Shown: in pieces, positions 36,631-44,639 of the stretch
How positions within the stretch are numbered: the first letter of the stretch is position 1
Layout: every line of letters begins with the position of its first letter
Assembly (NCBI RefSeq): GCF_036346595.1
Contig: NZ_CP107834.1
Span: 6,741,449 to 6,805,448, forward strand
Reading direction: 5' to 3'
Length of the DNA: 64,000 bases
From: Streptomyces sp. NBC_00525
GTDB taxonomy: Bacteria; Actinomycetota; Actinomycetes; Streptomycetales; Streptomycetaceae
The notes under the pieces: generated by a model
Database searches by the model: none
Told to the model about the DNA's origin: nothing
What the model saw: the letters and a program-made list of their open reading frames with translations, nothing else
Position numbers and translations under genes: made by a program

Positions 36631-37799
36631 GGATGGAAGGCCAGTTCTGGTGAGCTTGTCGCGACGGGCGGAGGGACGGGGGCTTCCTCGGGGCCGGCTT
36701 GGGGGTGGAAGAGATCCAGGAGTCGTTCGGGGCGCAGGCCTGTCACCGCGGCCACGGGCCGGATGCTGATGTCGCCCTTGGCGTAAGCGGCGATGGCCAG
36801 TTTCGCCAGACTCGCCGAGTACCAGCCGTCGCCGGCCTGCTGGGCGTGCTGCATGTGGCCTTCGGCATCGCCGCAGTGATCTGCAGCGATGCGCGTGGTG
36901 GCGCCGGACCACTGGCGGCGCTGTTCGTCGGTAATGATGCCCAGGGTTCTCAGCCGGGTCGCCATGGCGCTGGGGGAGACCTGGAAGTTCCAGGCCAGGG
37001 ACAGGAACGCCGAGCGGTCGGTGACGGCCGCGTCGCCTGAACGGGCCATGAGCTCCTTGCTCGGCATGAGCAGCTCGGCGGCGAACGCGTTGGCCCGGAT
37101 CTCGGCTTGACCCCGGTCGAGGCTGGGAGCGATGTGCTCGGCGAGGGGCTTGTCGGCGGCGTCGCCGGCGAGGATATGGCCGAGCTCGTGGGCGAGTGTG
37201 AAGCGCTGACGCGTCCACCCATCTGTGCGGCCGACGAGGATGAGCCGGAATGTTCCGCTGTCCCACGCCAGACCGTCGAGCCCGTCGGGCAGCGTGGTGG
37301 CGGCCGCGACCAGTCCGAATCTCTGCTCCCACAGTTCGGCGAGTGCCCGCACGGGCATGCCGCACGGGCTTGTGCCGATCACTGCCTGTGCTGCTTCGGC
37401 GAGGCGGGTGCCCTGCTCCAGGAGACTGCCGCTCTGCGGGGGCTTGGGCAGCGAGGGCCGGGAGACGGTGTAGCCGGCGGTTGCGAGTGCGTCGATCATC
37501 TCGGCGTGGCGGAGGGCTTCCTCCCTGCCGTCTTCGCACGACGCGCTGGTGGAGGGCTTGGTCCGCGCCGCCATGGAGGACAGTCCTTCGTGCGGCACGG
37601 TTCCGTTGAGCAGCCAGTCGACAGTGGTGTGCCCCAGCTCGGCGATCAGCGCGAGTTCCAGGGACGTGAAGCGGCGGGTGCCGTTGAGTGATTTGGACAG
37701 TTTGTCGGCGGACATGCCGAGGCGTCGCGCGAACTCACCCTGATTCTCGCCGGCGCTTTCGAGTACTCGGCGCACTCGCGCATTCAACGATTCAGTCAC
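36627..37799 (-). CDS. XRE-type HTH regulator fused to ImmA/IrrE metallopeptidase
   Basis: The GTG at 37799 gives 390 residues. An N-terminal XRE HTH (GEFARRLGMSADKLSKSLNG, then FTSLELALIAEL) is followed by a linker and an ImmA/IrrE zinc-peptidase domain with FTLAHELGHILAGD (HExxH at residues 204-208) and the third ligand in NAFAAELLMP. Proteins of this type cleave repressors or sense DNA damage or phage signals. The start lies 20 bp from a perfect inverted repeat that is the obvious operator, and the PIN and jet genes follow downstream. It is the likely master switch of the block. Confidence 0.85.
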   Translation of the reverse strand: MTESLNARVRRVLESAGENQGEFARRLGMSADKLSKSLNGTRRFTSLELALIAELGHTTVDWLLNGTVPHEGLSSMAARTKPSTSASCEDGREEALRHAEMIDALATAGYTVSRPSLPKPPQSGSLLEQGTRLAEAAQAVIGTSPCGMPVRALAELWEQRFGLVAAATTLPDGLDGLAWDSGTFRLILVGRTDGWTRQRFTLAHELGHILAGDAADKPLAEHIAPSLDRGQAEIRANAFAAELLMPSKELMARSGDAAVTDRSAFLSLAWNFQVSPSAMATRLRTLGIITDEQRRQWSGATTRIAADHCGDAEGHMQHAQQAGDGWYSASLAKLAIAAYAKGDISIRPVAAVTGLRPERLLDLFHPQAGPEEAPVPPPVATSSPELAFHP

Positions 37800-37818
37800 T
37801 ACACCACCGTAATCAGGA

Positions 37819-37835
37819 GTTGCGAAAATCGCAAC
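37819..37835. promoter_or_regulatory. Operator GTTGCGA-AAA-TCGCAAC
   Basis: A perfect 7-bp inverted repeat with a 3-bp spacer lies 20 bp upstream of the regulator's GTG. XRE regulators bind such sites, so autoregulation of the regulator-PIN(-jet) operon is likely. Binding is inferred. Confidence 0.6.
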
Positions 37836-38017
37836 GAATTGATCGCGGCTGCACAACCTTGATCCGGCCTGGTCGCAGGGCTTCCCTCCGGTATACGCAC
37901 CTGCATCGTGCACGGTGTGTAACGAGCGCGCCAGCCCTGCGTGACGCCTCCGGCGGCGAGAGACGAGGCGAGCACCTCTGCCGCGGGGGATGGACCTGCC
38001 GTGGTGGACGGTTGGTG

Positions 38018-41000
38018 TCATGTCAGATCCGCCAGGTTGTGGAGGTTCTCGCGGATGAAAGTGTCGCGTTCCGCGGCGCTCAGCCAGTGGGCCCTCGAGC
38101 CGCGGTGGTCCTTTTCGACCCACAGCACGTCGTTCACGGTCTCGGCGACCGGGCGCAGGTGGCTGATGACGGCCAGCAGTTTGTCGGCTCCGACATGGGT
38201 GCGCAGGACCTGCAGGGCACCGTCGAGACGGGCGGCGTCCAGGGTGCCGAAGCCCTCGTCGAGGAAGAGACTCTCCAGACGGGTGCCGCTGCGGCCGTGC
38301 ATCTCCATCAGCGCGAGGGACAGAGCGAGTGAGGCCTGGAAGGTCTCTCCGCCGGAGAGGGTGCGCGAGCTGCGGCGGGCGTGGCTGGAGAGGTTGACAA
38401 TGTCGAAGTCGGCGGCGAAGCCCAGCCGTCCGCCGGAGAGCTGTCGCAGCAGTTCGCTGCCGTGGGCGAGCAGAGCGCGGGTGCGCAGGTCGGTGAGATG
38501 GCCGAGGAATTTCCCGTCCGTCAGGTGGGCGCTCACCGCTTGCCAGGCGGCCAGCTGGCGCTCCCCGGCGCTGATGGCTGCCCTCAGCCGGTCCTTGTGC
38601 GGAATCTGTGACAGGGCCCGCTCCTCCTCCTGCAGGGCACGCGCGGCCTCATTGCGCAGGGTGCCGGCGTAGCTGCTCAGGCTGTCCAGGAGGGTGGGCT
38701 CCAGCGGATCTGTTTCGGGGTTCATCTGCAGTACGGTGCTGCCGGGGTAGGCGGCGGCCAGCACTTCGGCGTGCGCGTGCAGCTGCGTGGTCAGCTCTGC
38801 CAGGGCTGCGCGTGCTGCGGTGCCGTGCTCGTCCAGGGCGGCGAGCAGGAGGGCGCTGGCGCTCTCCAGGCCGGCGGCGTAGTCCTCCATGGCCGCGGGG
38901 TCGTCCGTCCCGGGCGGCAAGGGCAGCACGGGGCGTCGGGCCTCCTCAACCAGCGCGGTCGCGTCGAGAGCGCTGTCCGCCCATCGCTGCAGCTGAGCCC
39001 CCAGCTCGTGCAGAGGCCGGGTCACCTCCCGCTGCAGGCGTTCGACCAGTTCGCCCCGCTCGATCTTCAGCGAATGCACGAGACCGCTCAGTTGCTCCTG
39101 CCGCTGGGCGAGCTCGTGCTGATGGTTCTGCTCGTGCCGAACGGCCCGGGCAGCGGCTTCCAGGTGGTCGGGGTGGGGGAGGGCAGGCTGCTGGGGCAGG
39201 CGTCCTCGTGCGAGCTCGGGCAGTGCAGACAGGCTCGCCAGCAGGCTGCGCTGCTCGTCTTGAAGCCGCTCGGTGGTCCGGGATGCCTGCGTGCGCCGCT
39301 TCTTCGCGGCGAGCGAGGCCGTCTGCAGAGAAGCGCGCGCCACCTCTGCCGCCGTTTCCTCCTGAGTCAGCTTTTTTCTGCCGGAGGCGACTGTCTCCTG
39401 CAGTTGCGCGAGGCGGTCGCGGGCGTCGCGGAGGAGTTCGTCGCCGAGGGCCTCCTGCTCGGCAACGGCCGGTGGCGGAGATGCGGCCATGTGGGCCAGG
39501 GCGGCCGCGGCGGCGCTTTCCAGCTCTTTCGCGTAGACGTCGGGGCAGGCATGGGCGCTGCGAACGGCGAATTCCCGGGCCCGCTGCCGTACGAGGGGCG
39601 TCTGGTCCTCCAGCACGCGCGTGGCTTCCTGCACTTGGCGGTGATGTCCGTCCTGGGCTGCCTGAAGCTGCCCGACCTCGTGCGCGTGCAGGGTGTGCTC
39701 GCGTTCGGCGCGGGCCAGTGAGGCCAGGGCCTTGTCCGCCGTGTCCTTGGCAAGAGCAAGGGCCTCGGCGTTGTGCGGCTGCGGCGGCTGGTAGTCGTCG
39801 GGCAGGGTCCTGATGCACACGGGGCAGCCGTCGCCGGCGGCCAGGCCGTCGCCCGCCGTGTGTGCCGCTTCCTGGCGCCGGATGCCGTCCAGCGTGTCCT
39901 GCGCGTGCTGCGTGGCGGCCCGGGCCGCGTGCAGGTCGCTGGAGGGAGGCGCCTGTAGCAGGGCGGCCAGTTTGCCGTGCGTGAGAGCCTGGGCGGCACG
40001 CTGCTGGGCGAGTGCGCTCGCTGCTTCACCGGCGCGCCGGACGGAGGCTGTCAGTGCCTGCAGTGCATCGGCTGCATCGGCGGCTTCTTCCTCGGCGCCC
40101 TGCAGCTGCCCGCGCGTCTCCTCGACGCTCTGCCCGGCCTCCTCCAGTTCGCCGGCACGTGTGGCCAGGTCTTCCTCTTCCCTCTCGAGCTCGGTCAGAA
40201 GCTGGGCATGCGCTGTTTCCCCGTCGGTGAGGGTGCTGATGCGGCCGGGCGCGTCCTTGAGGACCTGGGAGGCCGCTGCCAGGGCGTCGGGCGCCAGACC
40301 TGCCGTGGCTGCAGCTGCCCGCTCGGCGGTGACGGCCTCGAGATCGGCTTGGGCGGTGCTTTCGGCATCGTTGTTGACCCGCTGCAGCTGCTGGATCTCG
40401 CCCTGGGCCTGCCGGACGGAGGCGGTGATGCTGTCGGAGGTCGTGATGCTGCGCTCGGTGAGCACCTTGGCGGCATCCGCGCTTCGGCGCGCGTGCTGCT
40501 GGGCCTGTGCCGTCGAGGTCTGCAGTCGGCGCAGCTCGGTCAGCCGGCCACTGAGGTCCGCGGCGCCGGCGTGAGCCGCGTCGTGGCGTTCCCGTGCCGC
40601 CTCTGCTTCCGCGCGAGGATCGTCGTGAAGCCGGGCGTCGTCGCGCCGGGCCTGGCTGATGAGGTCCTTGAGACGGCCGGCCGACTCAGTGGCGAGCTGA
40701 CGAACGCGCTGCAGTTCGTCGACACCGAAGAGAGACTTCAGGATGCGGGTGCGGTCGGCGTCGCCGGCGTTGAGCAGGTCTCCGAAGCGGCCCTGCGGCA
40801 CCAGGACGGAGGACTTGAAGGTGACGTAGTCGATCCCGATGAGATTCCTGATCGCATCGTCCACGGGGCGCACTCCATCGGTGCGCTTGCCGTCCGGACC
40901 TGTCAGACGTGCTTGCGTGGGACGGGATTCGTGAAAGACGCGGTACACCGTCCAGTGCTGGCCCTCCACCGAGAACTCCAACTCCACCATCATGGCCGCG

Positions 41001-41200
41001 CAGCGGTCGGAGCGGAGCTGGGCCACGCGGTCGGTCCAGGAGCATCTGCCGTACAGGGCGGCGGTGATGGCCTCGAGGATGCTGGTCTTGCCCGCGCCGG
41101 TGTCGCCGAGGATGCCGATGAGCGTCTTGCCGGTGAAGTCGATCGTGCAGGTGTCCGGGTAGCTGCGGACTCCCGAGAAGGTCAGGCGGACGATCTTCAT
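38018..41200 (-). CDS. sbcC: SbcC, ATPase subunit of the SbcCD nuclease
   Basis: A 1060-residue SMC-like protein. N-terminal Walker A is LGDTGAGKTS (GDTGAGKT, 32-39). Two long coiled-coil arms are separated by a zinc hook CPVC (C459, C462). The C-terminal head has signature RTLSGGETFQASLALSLAL and Walker B LFLDEGFGTLDAARLD. With SbcD it forms a complex that trims hairpins, protein-blocked ends and other DNA ends. The 4-bp overlap with sbcD (ATGA) shows the usual operon. Frame intact, length typical. A second copy separate from the housekeeping one is possible, given the island setting. Confidence 0.9.
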   Translation of the reverse strand: MKIVRLTFSGVRSYPDTCTIDFTGKTLIGILGDTGAGKTSILEAITAALYGRCSWTDRVAQLRSDRCAAMMVELEFSVEGQHWTVYRVFHESRPTQARLTGPDGKRTDGVRPVDDAIRNLIGIDYVTFKSSVLVPQGRFGDLLNAGDADRTRILKSLFGVDELQRVRQLATESAGRLKDLISQARRDDARLHDDPRAEAEAARERHDAAHAGAADLSGRLTELRRLQTSTAQAQQHARRSADAAKVLTERSITTSDSITASVRQAQGEIQQLQRVNNDAESTAQADLEAVTAERAAAATAGLAPDALAAASQVLKDAPGRISTLTDGETAHAQLLTELEREEEDLATRAGELEEAGQSVEETRGQLQGAEEEAADAADALQALTASVRRAGEAASALAQQRAAQALTHGKLAALLQAPPSSDLHAARAATQHAQDTLDGIRRQEAAHTAGDGLAAGDGCPVCIRTLPDDYQPPQPHNAEALALAKDTADKALASLARAEREHTLHAHEVGQLQAAQDGHHRQVQEATRVLEDQTPLVRQRAREFAVRSAHACPDVYAKELESAAAAALAHMAASPPPAVAEQEALGDELLRDARDRLAQLQETVASGRKKLTQEETAAEVARASLQTASLAAKKRRTQASRTTERLQDEQRSLLASLSALPELARGRLPQQPALPHPDHLEAAARAVRHEQNHQHELAQRQEQLSGLVHSLKIERGELVERLQREVTRPLHELGAQLQRWADSALDATALVEEARRPVLPLPPGTDDPAAMEDYAAGLESASALLLAALDEHGTAARAALAELTTQLHAHAEVLAAAYPGSTVLQMNPETDPLEPTLLDSLSSYAGTLRNEAARALQEEERALSQIPHKDRLRAAISAGERQLAAWQAVSAHLTDGKFLGHLTDLRTRALLAHGSELLRQLSGGRLGFAADFDIVNLSSHARRSSRTLSGGETFQASLALSLALMEMHGRSGTRLESLFLDEGFGTLDAARLDGALQVLRTHVGADKLLAVISHLRPVAETVNDVLWVEKDHRGSRAHWLSAAERDTFIRENLHNLADLT

Positions 41201-42480
41201 GATGCCGTCTCCGTTCGGCCGTGAGCGGCGTTGGTCCAGGGGGTGGCGATGGCCTCGGCGAGCAGATGCTCGGCGGGGGAGGAGGGTGGCGTTGCATCAG
41301 GTGCGTTCAGCAGGTCGGCGAAAGCGGCTACCACCTCGTCGGCGTTCTGTCCGGGAGTGCCGGCCTCCGCGAGGTAGGCACTGAAGGCCGCGGTGATGTC
41401 GAGCCGGCTGTCATCGGCGGCGTCGATGCCGGTCAGGGCGTTGGCCCGGGTGGCCGCGCAGTCTTCCTCGACGTCCACGACGATGGCATGCGGCACCAGC
41501 TCGGTGACCCTGTCTCCGAGCCGGGCGATGGGTTCGTCGCTGCGGATGACCGCCTTGAGGTAGGCGCCGCTGTACTGGGCCGCATCGGCGCCCAGTTCCT
41601 CCAGGGTGCCGTGGAACCGGGCCAGACGCCGTCCCGAGTGCAGCGTGTGCGGGGTGACCAGAGTGCGTCGGCCCGGTCCTGCCTCGACGACGGTGACGCT
41701 CTTGGTCTCCTCGCTCTCGCCGAAGTCCATCTGCAAAGGGCTTCCGGCATAGCGGGCCGGCCGCCCGGTGCCGACGGGCTGAGGTTTGTGGACGTGCCCC
41801 AGGGCGCAGTAGGCGACCTGCGGCAGGGCGTCGGCGTCGGTGGCGTAGGGCTCGCGCACCTCCCACATCCGCTCGCTCCGGGAGGGAATGGCGCTGGTCA
41901 CGTACTGGTGGGTGGTGAACAGCAGCACGTCCCGTTCGGGGTCGTAGCCGTCGTGCAGCCGGGCCAGGAGACCCTCCTGCAGCTCGCGCAGGCCGGTCGC
42001 GTAGGCGCCCGCGGTGGTACCGAATCCGGGGAAGAGGTGCAGGTAGCGGTTGGGGTGCACGTACGGCAGGGCGGCCAGGCGGATGCGCTGACATCCGTCA
42101 CGGCTGTCGAAGTCGAGCACGGTGCCGGGATCTGTGTCGCCGCGGCTGTGGACGAAACGCAGGCGGTGCTGGTCGGTGTCCGGCCGCAGAGCGCATACGT
42201 AGTTGAGCAGGTCGAACAGCTCGGGGGAGTCGTGGTTGCCGCCCAGGACGACGGTGGGCGCGATGCGGGCGAAGGCGTTCAGGCAGCGCAGGGCGCGCAG
42301 GACGTCCTTGTGGGCGGGCCGGTAGGAGTCGAACAGGTCGCCGCTGTGCACGATGAGATCAGGCTGCGCCGCCTCGGCGATAGCGGTGATCTCGGCCAGG
42401 ACGGCGTCGAACTCCTCGTCACGGGAGCGTCGTTGCAGGGTTCGGCCCAGATGCCAGTCGGATGTGTGCAGGGCTTTCAT
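41197..42480 (-). CDS. sbcD: SbcD, exonuclease subunit of the SbcCD nuclease
   Basis: A 427-residue metallophosphoesterase-type nuclease. The metal motifs appear in order: TSDWHLGRTL, IVHSGDLFDSYRP, VLGGNHDSPE, LFTTHQYV and GHVHKPQPV. These bind two Mn ions for 3'-5' exonuclease and endonuclease activity on DNA ends. The C-terminal half is the capping and SbcC-binding region. Starts at 42480, divergent from the plus-strand five-gene operon with 133 bp between. Frame intact. Confidence 0.92.
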   Translation of the reverse strand: MKALHTSDWHLGRTLQRRSRDEEFDAVLAEITAIAEAAQPDLIVHSGDLFDSYRPAHKDVLRALRCLNAFARIAPTVVLGGNHDSPELFDLLNYVCALRPDTDQHRLRFVHSRGDTDPGTVLDFDSRDGCQRIRLAALPYVHPNRYLHLFPGFGTTAGAYATGLRELQEGLLARLHDGYDPERDVLLFTTHQYVTSAIPSRSERMWEVREPYATDADALPQVAYCALGHVHKPQPVGTGRPARYAGSPLQMDFGESEETKSVTVVEAGPGRRTLVTPHTLHSGRRLARFHGTLEELGADAAQYSGAYLKAVIRSDEPIARLGDRVTELVPHAIVVDVEEDCAATRANALTGIDAADDSRLDITAAFSAYLAEAGTPGQNADEVVAAFADLLNAPDATPPSSPAEHLLAEAIATPWTNAAHGRTETAS

Positions 42481-42577
42481 GAACGGCTCTCCTCAGCGCA
42501 GATAGGACTGCCCGACGCCCCTGCGGCAGAGGCAGTCGGCGAAGTGCCGACGACTCTACAACAGCAATTACAGGAGA

Positions 42578-42613
42578 AAACTGGAAAACGCTGGAATGCG
42601 GTAGGGTGCTGCC
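42578..42613 (+). promoter_or_regulatory. Likely leaderless promoter of the five-gene operon
   Basis: A -10-like TAGGGT (42602-42607) lies 6 bp before the ATG at 42614, the spacing typical of leaderless actinobacterial mRNAs. A CTGGAA/CTGGAA direct repeat (42581 and 42591) covers the -35 area. No Shine-Dalgarno precedes the ATG, which fits leaderless translation. Confidence 0.45.
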
Positions 42614-43474
42614 ATGCACGAGCATCTGGACGCACTCGAACAACGCATGCAACAGCTGCAGCAGGCCATGCGGCGCGCCCAACTGGCCCGTGACAACGGC
42701 CAGGTCAAACAGCTCCGCGACGACCTACGCCGCGCCCAGCGCGCCTGGGACGCCCTGTTCGAACAGGCCGAGGACACCGAAGAGACAGCCGCTCGCGAAG
42801 AAACATCACGCGGCACCCCCGCGCACAGCACACCGGCGGAGCCGGTAACCCCGCTACCCGCCCGCGAACAGGTCCACCAGGTCCTGACCCTCCTCGCGGT
42901 GCCCGCCGCTCCCAAACTGATCAGCACCGTCCATGAAGCCTTCTTCGCCGGCGCTTTGGCCCCCTCACGGCTGACCAGCCTGCGCCGCGACGAGGAACGC
43001 TCCTACCGCTCCGCCCCCGGCGCCCGCCCCTACTACCTGTGCCCAGCCCTCACCTCGGACCTGCTCTCACCCGCCCGCGGCCTGCTCACCGTCAGCACCT
43101 GGCCCCTGGAGCAGCGCATCGTCGGCCCCCTCAGCGCACGCGTCCACTTCCTCACCAGCGCCCTGAACATCGCCGACGCCGCCGAACGCCTTGACACCGA
43201 CACCTTGCCGCTGGCCGCCCGCCAACTCCTCACCCGCTACGCCCAGAACATCCCCGGCGCCCAGCCCCCCATACAGCAACGCACCACCGTCGGCCCGCCC
43301 ATCGACCTGCCGCTGCTGCGCCGCGCCGCCCAGGACGAACTCGCCCTGCACACCGACACCGACACCACGACCCGCACCGAGGCGGCCCAGCGCGCCCGCT
43401 ATCAACTCGACGACGCAGGACTGCTGTTCGGCGGCTCATTCCAGTCCGCCCGCCGGCTGCGCTCCGTTCCCTGA
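42614..43474 (+). CDS. Coiled-coil protein, first gene of the nuclease/helicase operon
   Basis: A 286-residue protein. Residues 1-60 are a strong coiled coil (LDALEQRMQQLQQAMRRAQL, then LRDDLRRAQRAWDALFEQAE). An acidic, Pro-rich linker leads to a globular C-terminal half (VHQVLTLLAVPAAPKLISTV, LAPSRLTSLRRDEERSYRSA, TVSTWPLEQRIVGPLSARVH) that looks like a winged-helix or regulator-like domain. Family not recognised. Start set by the leaderless promoter. It could be the sensor or DNA-binding subunit of the system. The next gene starts 31 bp downstream with AAGGAAG before its GTG. Confidence 0.6.
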   Translation: MHEHLDALEQRMQQLQQAMRRAQLARDNGQVKQLRDDLRRAQRAWDALFEQAEDTEETAAREETSRGTPAHSTPAEPVTPLPAREQVHQVLTLLAVPAAPKLISTVHEAFFAGALAPSRLTSLRRDEERSYRSAPGARPYYLCPALTSDLLSPARGLLTVSTWPLEQRIVGPLSARVHFLTSALNIADAAERLDTDTLPLAARQLLTRYAQNIPGAQPPIQQRTTVGPPIDLPLLRRAAQDELALHTDTDTTTRTEAAQRARYQLDDAGLLFGGSFQSARRLRSVP

Positions 43475-43505
43475 CCACCTTTGACCCGACCCGCAAGGAA
43501 GCTTC

Positions 43506-44639
43506 GTGAGTCTGCTCAACGACCGGCTCGACGCGCTGCGCGGCCCCGTCCTCGCCAAAGGACACGACGCCCGCACCCTCGCGGCCCTGACCACCAATCC
43601 CGGCTGCACCCGCCGGGCCCTGTTGGACGCCGCCGGCGTCGACAAGGACGCCATCGCCGTCCACCTGGGAAAGCCCCGCCCACTCGCCAAATCCGCTCTC
43701 GCCCTCAGGAGCGGGGCCGTCTTCGAGCAGCAGGTAAAAGCCGACGGCGGCGCCGAACTCCTTCGCCTGCTGCGCGAAATCCTCGGCCTGCCGCTGCCCG
43801 AGGCCGCCCACACCGACCTCGCCAACGTCGGCACCCAGGACGCCTCCCTGCAGGTCCGCCACGCCTACACCCGCACCGCCATCCTGGAAGCCGTCCGCTC
43901 CACCAGCCCGGCCCGCACGCTGCTGGACCATCCCATCCTGCAGCTGACCGTCGCAGGCAACCCCGTCTACCTCGAACCCGACGTCGTCGCCTTCCAGGTC
44001 GACGGCGTCTTTCACATCGTCGAGATCAAGTCCTTCGCCGTCGTCGACGGCCAAGCCGACCCGGCCAAAGTAGCCGCAGCCGTCACCCAGGCCGCCGCCT
44101 ACATCCTCGCCCTGCGAGAACTGCTGGACAGTGAGGGCATCGACCAGAACAAGGTCTCCGACGACGTCATCCTCGTCATGCCCCGCAACTTCAGCCGCCG
44201 CGCCACCGCCAGTGTGGTCGACGCCCGCAAGAAAGTCGCCTCCCTCACCCGCCAGCTGAGCCGGCTCACCCGCATCGAACCCCTCCTGGACACGCTGCCG
44301 CCCCACATCACGTTCGACCTCGCCCCCGACCAGGACAACCGGCCCACCCGCGACCCCAAAGCACTCGCGGAAGCCCTGCAGAGCACCGCAGCCCGCTACA
44401 CCCCCACCTGCCGCCACTTCTGCGACCTTGCCTACGTGTGCCGCAGCGAGGCCCGCGAAGAAGGCTCCATCGACGTCCTGGGCACCGCCGTCCGCGACGA
44501 CCTCGGCGGCATCGACCACATCACCACCGCTCTGCGCCTGTCCGACGGCACCCGCGAACCCTCCCCCGACCAGAGCGACCTGGCCGCCGCACTGCAGCAC
44601 GCCCACGCCGTTCACACCCAACTACGGGAGTCCGCATGA
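43506..44639 (+). CDS. Cas4/AddB-like PD-(D/E)XK nuclease with likely Fe-S cluster
   Basis: A 377-residue protein. The nuclease core reads VYLEPDVVAF (D159) and HIVEIKSF (E173, K175), then TQAAAYILAL (Q195...Y199), the QxxxY motif of RecB/Cas4/AddB nucleases. Cysteines C302, C306 and C312 (TPTCRHFCDLAYVCRSE) plus C34 (NPGC) give the split one-plus-three pattern that holds a 4Fe-4S cluster in Cas4 and AddB. It would be an exonuclease working with the helicases encoded downstream. ATGA overlap with the next gene. Residues are visible; cluster and activity are inferred. Confidence 0.72.
   Translation: MSLLNDRLDALRGPVLAKGHDARTLAALTTNPGCTRRALLDAAGVDKDAIAVHLGKPRPLAKSALALRSGAVFEQQVKADGGAELLRLLREILGLPLPEAAHTDLANVGTQDASLQVRHAYTRTAILEAVRSTSPARTLLDHPILQLTVAGNPVYLEPDVVAFQVDGVFHIVEIKSFAVVDGQADPAKVAAAVTQAAAYILALRELLDSEGIDQNKVSDDVILVMPRNFSRRATASVVDARKKVASLTRQLSRLTRIEPLLDTLPPHITFDLAPDQDNRPTRDPKALAEALQSTAARYTPTCRHFCDLAYVCRSEAREEGSIDVLGTAVRDDLGGIDHITTALRLSDGTREPSPDQSDLAAALQHAHAVHTQLRESA

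Noticed and set aside
41221..42693. 490-codon plus-strand frame over sbcD
   Set aside because: Antisense to five conserved SbcD metal motifs.
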